DNA of 64,000 nucleotides from positions 1,674,001-1,738,000 of the forward strand of contig JAGYXB010000456.1 of NCBI GenBank assembly GCA_022495005.1. The letters run 5' to 3'. The stretch comes from Rhyacophila brunnea. Lineage: Eukaryota > Arthropoda > Insecta > Trichoptera > Rhyacophilidae. Position 1 is the first letter of the stretch. Every line of letters starts with the position of its first letter. A program made the translations under genes and the position numbers. Under the pieces are notes generated by a model that was given only the letters and a program-made list of their open reading frames with translations, was not told the DNA's origin and did no database searches. This document shows positions 58,691 to 64,000 of this stretch, in pieces.

Positions 58691-59150
58691 ATTTTTTCTA
58701 GTGGGTATTGATAGGTATGGGTTTAGGTAGGGTGTTGATTTACACTTTTCCACTTATTAAAAACACCGATTCAGGGATATTAAGTAAGTATATTTAGCTT
58801 GACGATAAACAATTAATTGTTAATAACATTTGTAAAGACGCGCTGTGGCGCGAAAAAGGTAGCGAATCGTATTTGGAGGCGACGTAAGGGCTAAAGGGTA
58901 GGTAGCCGACTGACCGTACCTACCCTCGATTCTTCGTTTGCCTAGAAACAGATAACGGTAACGTACTTTTTGTTTGTTTCGCTGTGCATCATCGTTTAGC
59001 CTTGACTCATTTACAGTTACAATAATATTATCATTAATCATTATATTCTGAACTCTGTCGATTGGAGGATTGTTGATGGGGGATTTAGGCATTATGATAT
59101 TTGGTAACAGTGTATATTTCTGAGGTGTTTTCAAATTATATATATTCAAT
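58685..59150 (-). repeat. Dispersed repeat F5, copy 2, with open frame
   Basis: The minus strand has an open frame of 109 codons (59149-58820) that includes PNIIMPKSPINNPPIDRVQN, IIVTVNESRLNDDAQRNKQK and RYRYLFLGKRRIEGRYGQSA. The same blocks occur, with a frameshift, at 11.7-11.9 kb. The frame therefore reflects an ancestral coding sequence, probably of a transposable element. I do not recognise the domain. Confidence 0.55.
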
Positions 59151-59182
59151 ATATTATAGGATTCTGATGGATGTAAGCTAAA

Positions 59183-59380
59183 ATTCCATCAAGTACCCTC
59201 GGTCGATAATGTTATATTTATTTTGTACGGCACCTAGGCCTTTGGATTTTGAGTCCATTCAAACGGAATAGTAGAAAAATTAAATCTATTAGAATGTATA
59301 TTCAAATCCAATCAAGTACCCTCGGCCGATAGTAATAATATAATATAGAATGTTATCTTTATACGGCACCTAGGCCTTTG
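59183..59380 (-). repeat. Tandem Penelope-like terminal repeat
   Basis: ATTCCATCAAGTACCCTCGG ... ACGGCACCTAGGCCTTTG appears twice (59183-59245 and about 59303-59380), with TTCAAACGGAATAGTAGAAA (an F4 end) between. The tandem arrangement recalls the pseudo-LTRs of Penelope-like elements. It lies next to the F5 frame on the same strand. Confidence 0.5.
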
Positions 59381-59910
59381 AGTAGTTAAACCTCCCACAG
59401 TACATGGTTATCTTTTTAGTTTTAGGGACAATGTAAATAAAGAAAAATATGATCAAAATTTAAACAACCTATATTAAAGTCCCTTAACTTCACCTTTACA
59501 TAGTACACTTGATGGATGTAGGTATACGAAAACCTTGTTTAGCCGAGAACACTTTCTGAAGTATTTAAACTAACTTTGAGGTTAAACTCGCTCCGCGGGC
59601 AAACTTTGGTTCAGTGTTGCAGCATAGTTCCATTAATAATATATCAACTAGATGCAGCAATATGAGTTTGAAGAACTTTATCTCAGGTAACTGAGTATAA
59701 TATAGGTGTCATATTTGTATGAATAATTTAAGGATATTTGAAAACACCTCCACTAGGAAAAAATGTTTGATAAAAAAACGACGCCCAGTGGGACATAAAA
59801 ACGTATCCGCTGGATTTTCGACAATGGATAACCAATTTAGTAACATGCGTTAAACATATATAAAGCAATTGACGATTATAATTTTTTAGTTTGAATCGAG
59901 GTACCTATAC

Positions 59911-60435
59911 TAGGTGAGGCGAAGGGTGGAGTTAGGCTGTGGAGATCCGACGTAAATAGTGCACACTAAACTTTATCAATCATAAGTCCTTATTTGCTTT
60001 CATTTAACTAAGAATACAAACAACCCTGTCTAAATCAAACCATAATAGGTTAGGTATATTATGGGTGCTCCGACAAAAATATTGCACACTTTTGCTGTCA
60101 TACTTATTTGCTTTCGTTGAATTAAAAATACATGTTACAGATGGTGTTTTTTCAAATTTACTAAGCCCTGCATACCAAACCATAATAAATAAAAAACATT
60201 TTTCCATCTATAAAATATCTAAAATTATAACACCAAACCATGTATAAACGAACATTTTTTGACTATTATCTACTATGGCTAGGATTATATAGGGTTTGAT
60301 TGAATTTAAAAACTAACAGACAATACTTATACACTGTAGTTTCAGTTCAACGAAAACAAATATGTCTGACTGACAAAGTTTAGTGTGCACTATTTATGTC
60401 AAATCTTAACAGCCTACTTCCATTCTTCGCCACTG
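59911..60435. repeat. F1 MITE, full length but diverged ends
   Basis: Left GAGGCGAAGGGTGGAGTTAG, right CTTCCATTCTTCGCCACTG, with the F1 interior between. No matching 8-bp TSD found, so the left edge is approximate. Confidence 0.7.
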
Positions 60436-60547
60436 GTTCATATTATTAAAAATATTAGGATGCCCATTCATGATAACCCAATTGAAAAACAACTACCATT
60501 ATTGCGTCAAATATATTCTGATTAGCAGCTGTATCGTTAAATAAAAA

Positions 60548-60775
60548 AGTAGAGGTAGACTGTACAGATCCAACAAAAATAATGAACGTTTTGTCAGTCA
60601 TAATTATATTTGTTTTCATTGAACTAACAATATAATTTGCAGATGGTTTATAAAATTCGATTAAACCATTAATACCATCTACTATTTGTATTCTTACTTC
60701 AATGAAAACAAACACGTATGACTCGCAAAGTTTAGTGTGCACTATTTATATCGAGTCTACGTAGCCTTCCCCATT
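60548..60775. repeat. F1 MITE, internally deleted
   Basis: GTAGAGGTAGACTGTACAGA on the left, then TTGTCAGTCATAATTATATT. The right side has AGTTTAGTGTGCACTATTTA and a degraded end near CCTTCCCCATTG. About half the usual length. Confidence 0.65.
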
Positions 60776-60784
60776 GATGTAATT

Positions 60785-61570
60785 ATGCTTACCTTTGATT
60801 GCCAATTGAAGTCAGGATTTTTCAAATTTATGGTTTGAACGTACTTGCACTTGATAATAATTTAATAAACTTTTTTAAATCAATTATTACGTGTATTTGT
60901 CTAAACGTTGTTTCAGTGTATAGGGTACTTTTATAATATACTCGTACGGCAAGCTGAAAAAATACTTACTGCAGTATCTTTGAATTTCATATTAGTTTGT
61001 AGCAAGCTTCAGAATTTAGGCTATTAAGAATTGAAATATTTCATTAGAAATAACACACTTAAAAATATAGTTTTAGTATCTATTCCACAATTATTATTAC
61101 AACTAAGACCGGTTTATTTTAACGGATATTTTTAATATGTAAATAGTAACATTTTGAAAGGTTTATTATTTCTAATAACATACCGTTCTATCAAAAATTA
61201 ACAGCATTTTTTTTAAATCATAATAAAATACTAAATACTGTTTGTTCCATAGAACACATTTTTTGCATATTTTGGTCGATTGTTAAAAGAGATTGTTTTC
61301 TATTGATGACCTTTTGAATTCTTTGCCGTCGACAAAAACGATTGCTCGCAGAGATTCGTGGTGGTAAATAGTGTCAGAGTTTTACTATACAAACTTACAC
61401 CTTGCGGCACACCGATTGGCAACCAATGGTGTAATAGGCTTCGGACAACAAATAGTAGGTGTCAGTACATTAGACCTTGGTAGCTATACTAGTATAATAT
61501 TATGACATTTAATATAACAACACTAATCTTCCCAATTCCAAAATGATTTTCTGACATTGTGATGTATTTT
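60785..61570. other. No gene recognised
   Basis: AT-rich intron sequence leading to the FN3 exon. The polypyrimidine-rich TATTTTTTCCAG directly precedes it. Confidence 0.55.
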
Positions 61571-61576
61571 TTCCAG

Positions 61577-61715
61577 GATCTATCCCTGGGGGGCCCGGCG
61601 TACCTGAAAATATTACCGTGACGTTCCTCAACCCGACGTCTGTCAAGGTCTCCTGGGCTACTGCTGTGGACAACGTGGATAAATATGACGTCACATACAA
61701 GCCGACCGACGCCAG
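61577..61715 (+). CDS. FN3-domain protein, second coding exon
   Basis: The acceptor TTTTTTCCAG ends at 61576 and the donor GTGTGT starts at 61716. The exon translates, after completion of a Gly codon from the previous exon, to SIPGGPGVPENITVTFLNPT and then SVKVSWATAVDNVDKYDVTY and KPTDA. This is the first half of a fibronectin type III domain: Pro at the start, the strand with conserved Trp (VSW), and the Tyr pair of strand C (KYDVTYKP). NIT is a potential N-glycosylation site. The base composition (rich in CCG, GTC, GCC codons) contrasts with the AT-rich surroundings, as expected for a coding exon. The exon is 139 bp and ends in phase 2, so the rest of the domain must lie in a following exon beyond the window. 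Confidence 0.85.
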
Positions 61716-61959
61716 GTGTGTACTCACTAAAATACTGATACGTTAGGTATCACATTTCATAGTTCTCTTTAAGGTATATTAACACTGTTCAGTAGTTAAT
61801 AAGATCAGTGTTCGTACCGGTCTGTCATTGCTGTATTATATTTTTGTCTAACAATAAAACTGCTCGCATGGGTGTCATGTATTGTGTCACGCAACAAACT
61901 GTGGGTTTTGTGGGATCGCAATAATAATACAATATAGTAGATAATGAATTAAATTTTTA

Positions 61960-62236
61960 ATGAAATCGCTTCAGATATTGATATATTCCACTTACGTGAG
62001 GGTGAATTTAGGTGGACGTTGTTTATAAGTTTTTAAGATAGGGTCTATCAAAGTTCACTCTGTATGCCTCCATCTACTTTTATTGTGTTACTTATTTTAT
62101 TTATTATCTTATTTTATTACTTATTCTCTGTATTTTTATTTTTTTAAATTATTAACACTTATTTTATGTCATGTCTTGAACGCTTTGAATTTATAATTTG
62201 TTATGTTCATTATATGTAAAATAAATAAATTTGATA
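61960..62236 (+). pseudogene. LINE ORF end and 3' UTR
   Basis: The + strand reads EIASDIDIFHLREGEFRW, then UTR sequence ending AATAAATAAATTTGATAAAA. It matches 38923-39321 (opposite strand). Located in the next intron of the FN3 gene. Confidence 0.8.
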
Positions 62237-63787
62237 AAAACTTAAAATTTGAGAATTAAACTAGTAATTTAACATATTTTGGAAATTACCTCTGTACACT
62301 ACAACAATATTACGATTATTTTAAAAGTCAAAATTAACCTATACTTATCCTTGCATTTTTGTACAAAGTGGTTTTCATATTCCATTGAGATTTTGGAGTA
62401 TGTGTTGAGTACTGTGTCACTGTCCATTTATTTCTTTATTTTTTAATGGCCATAATTAGATATTTTGTGTAGTGCTCTTGTGTTATTTTGTTGTATATTT
62501 CTTGAGGTTTTGTGAGTCAATTTCGTGATTATATTATCTCCGAGAGCTTATAATTTTAGTATTTTCGGGTTGCCGTCACATTACCAGTTAGTAGTCACTT
62601 TCCCTCAATTTGAATTTGTTTAGTTGGGCTCTCAGTACTTTATGACCTGTTAGTATCTGTGTGAGTTCATGTTAGGTTTTTATATTCATAAATTTCCATA
62701 TTCTAATTGATCCTATGGTGACTATATTTTATTATAAATATTACTAGGGGTTTTGCGAGATTAAAAAATGTATCAAGAGCGCCAAACAAAAAAGTCAGGA
62801 ATCACTGTTCTAAAGAGTGGAGAGTTGAGGAAAAAATACGAATATAACAAATTTTGAGAGAAAGTATCTTGGAGATGTGACATGGCCATTTCTTTTAAAA
62901 TATTTTTTTTATCGATTGCATTTTTGACATTTCGACTCTTAAGTCGTGTATGAGTACTGCGTGAGTAACTGCAATGCAATAATATTGGCATTTCTGAATT
63001 CGAATTATGTCGATGTCGATTCGAATGTCCGTGTGTAGGGGGCTTTAGAGAAAGTGCCAGCATTTTTAATGTGCGTAAAGGCCGCAATTCTCCTAGGGAC
63101 GTCTATGCCTTTAGAGTAGTATGATCGATGCTTTAAGTTATCTTGAAGGTGAAAGTTTAGAGGTCTACATTGTAAGATGTTAGATAATAATATTAGTCCT
63201 CTAAATATGGTTTTAGAATTTAGAGTTATAAAGCCAGTAGTAACGTAATATGTACCTATCTAATCCGGGTTGTATACCATAAGCACTTAAGTTTAACGTA
63301 CATAGATAAATGTTAAACCTGTTAAACCAAATCCCATCTTCAGATAATATCCAAGAACAAAGGGCTTTATGATTATAACGCAAGCATCATGTATTATCAC
63401 GCGACCTTTATACGATTCGCAATAATAACTGCAGGTGTAATAATTCATATGATCTACACTGGAATAGATTATACTTTGGTCGGCCATCGACCATTCGTAA
63501 GATAAATAGTATTTTACGAGTTGTATTATCCCAGTGCTAACATAGGTCTAAAAAAACATTGATTTTAAACTAACAGTAGCACAAAACAGTACGAAAAAAT
63601 GCATATTGGCTATAATGCAGGGGAATCAATATATTACAAGAGTTATTGTATTATTAAATAAATCATAATATATCCTAATTATCTAGGTTATGATTGAGGA
63701 AATGCTGACAATCGCATCCGCGACTCTGATTTGTTTTGACAACAAAACATTAATATCGAAGTGTGTCACCCTTGTTATGCTGATTGG
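62237..63787. other. Intron sequence with one hAT-like terminus
   Basis: At 62780-62807 the minus strand reads CAGTGATTCCTGACTTTTTT, a hAT-type end, followed on the + side by TTCTAAAG (an nnnTAnnn candidate TSD). The partner end was not found. The 104-codon frame at 62773-63087 (minus) overlaps it and has no recognised domain. Nothing else supported. Confidence 0.45.
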
Positions 63788-64000
63788 CAGTGGCGAAATG
63801 TGGAGGTAGGCTGTTAAGAACTAACGCAAATAGTGCACACTGAACTTTGTCAGACAAAAGTATTCGTTTTCATTGAACTAAAACTATCATGTGTAGGTAT
63901 TGTTTGTTAGTTTTCTAAATTCAATGAAACCCTGCACAATCCAAGATATAGATAGAAGATAATAGTCAAAAGTATTCGTTTATCTATAAAATATCTAATA
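63788..64000. mobile_element. F1 MITE, cut by the window edge
   Basis: Left end CAGTGGCGAAATGTGGAGGT and F1 interior (AATAGTGCACACTGAACTTT, CATTGAACTAAAACTATC) continue to the last base. The right end lies outside the window. Confidence 0.8.

Larger units (their letters stand above)
29162..61576 (+). other. Putative first coding intron, about 32.4 kb
   Basis: Bounded by GTAAGT at 29162 and TTTTTTCCAG ending at 61576. No other host exon was recognised in between. The content is transposons, MITEs, SINEs and LINE tails listed separately. A skipped small exon cannot be excluded without transcripts. Confidence 0.6.

Noticed and set aside
1..64000. CRISPR array, bacterial operon or provirus
   Set aside because: No regularly spaced repeats with unique spacers, no long ORFs in series and no viral gene set; the window is eukaryotic.

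Overview
The window is AT-rich eukaryotic DNA (clearly below 40% GC by eye), almost certainly from an insect. The evidence for an insect is spliced GT-AG exons, short interstitial runs of the insect telomere unit TTAGG, a mariner element, RTE-like non-LTR fragments, several hAT (Buster-like) and piggyBac-like elements, and a tRNA-derived SINE. The repeat mix makes a sap-feeding hemipteran plausible, but that is only an impression. There are no bacterial-style operons, CRISPR arrays or viral genes.

Only one host gene is supported, on the + strand. A splice acceptor at 29022 opens an exon carrying two tiny upstream ORFs and the start codon at 29110 of a signal-peptide-like N-terminus. The donor at 29162 is in phase with an acceptor at 61576. 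The second exon (61577-61715) encodes the start of a fibronectin type III domain. The gene is therefore a secreted or membrane FN3 protein with a first coding intron of about 32.4 kb. It continues beyond the window, and its 5' exon(s) are not identified.

Nearly everything else is transposable-element debris, much of it nested. Region 1-12.1 kb holds hAT foldback MITEs, a hAT element carrying a nested TTAA-flanked element, two adjacent Buster-like hATs, a MULE-like MITE and SINE copies. Region 13-29 kb holds unrecognised sequence (13.3-14.7 kb), RTE-like reverse transcriptase fragments, hAT remnants, a piggyBac-like MITE and three hATs in 2.6 kb. The large intron (29.2-61.6 kb) holds more foldback elements, a nearly intact mariner (40170-41471) broken by one frameshift, a 1.36 kb near-perfect palindrome (43915-45272), second copies of the piggyBac-like and MULE-like MITEs, another Buster-like hAT and further LINE tails. 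The last 2.4 kb holds a LINE tail and the edge of another hAT MITE.

Element boundaries were set by reading terminal inverted repeats and target-site duplications (TSDs) by eye. TSDs that I could match base by base are stated as such. I did not find a convincing new biological system. The most informative observations are the set of hAT insertions with recoverable 8-bp TSDs, the foldback elements with central TTAGG tracts, the long palindrome, and a hammerhead-like motif shared by a Penelope-like repeat family.
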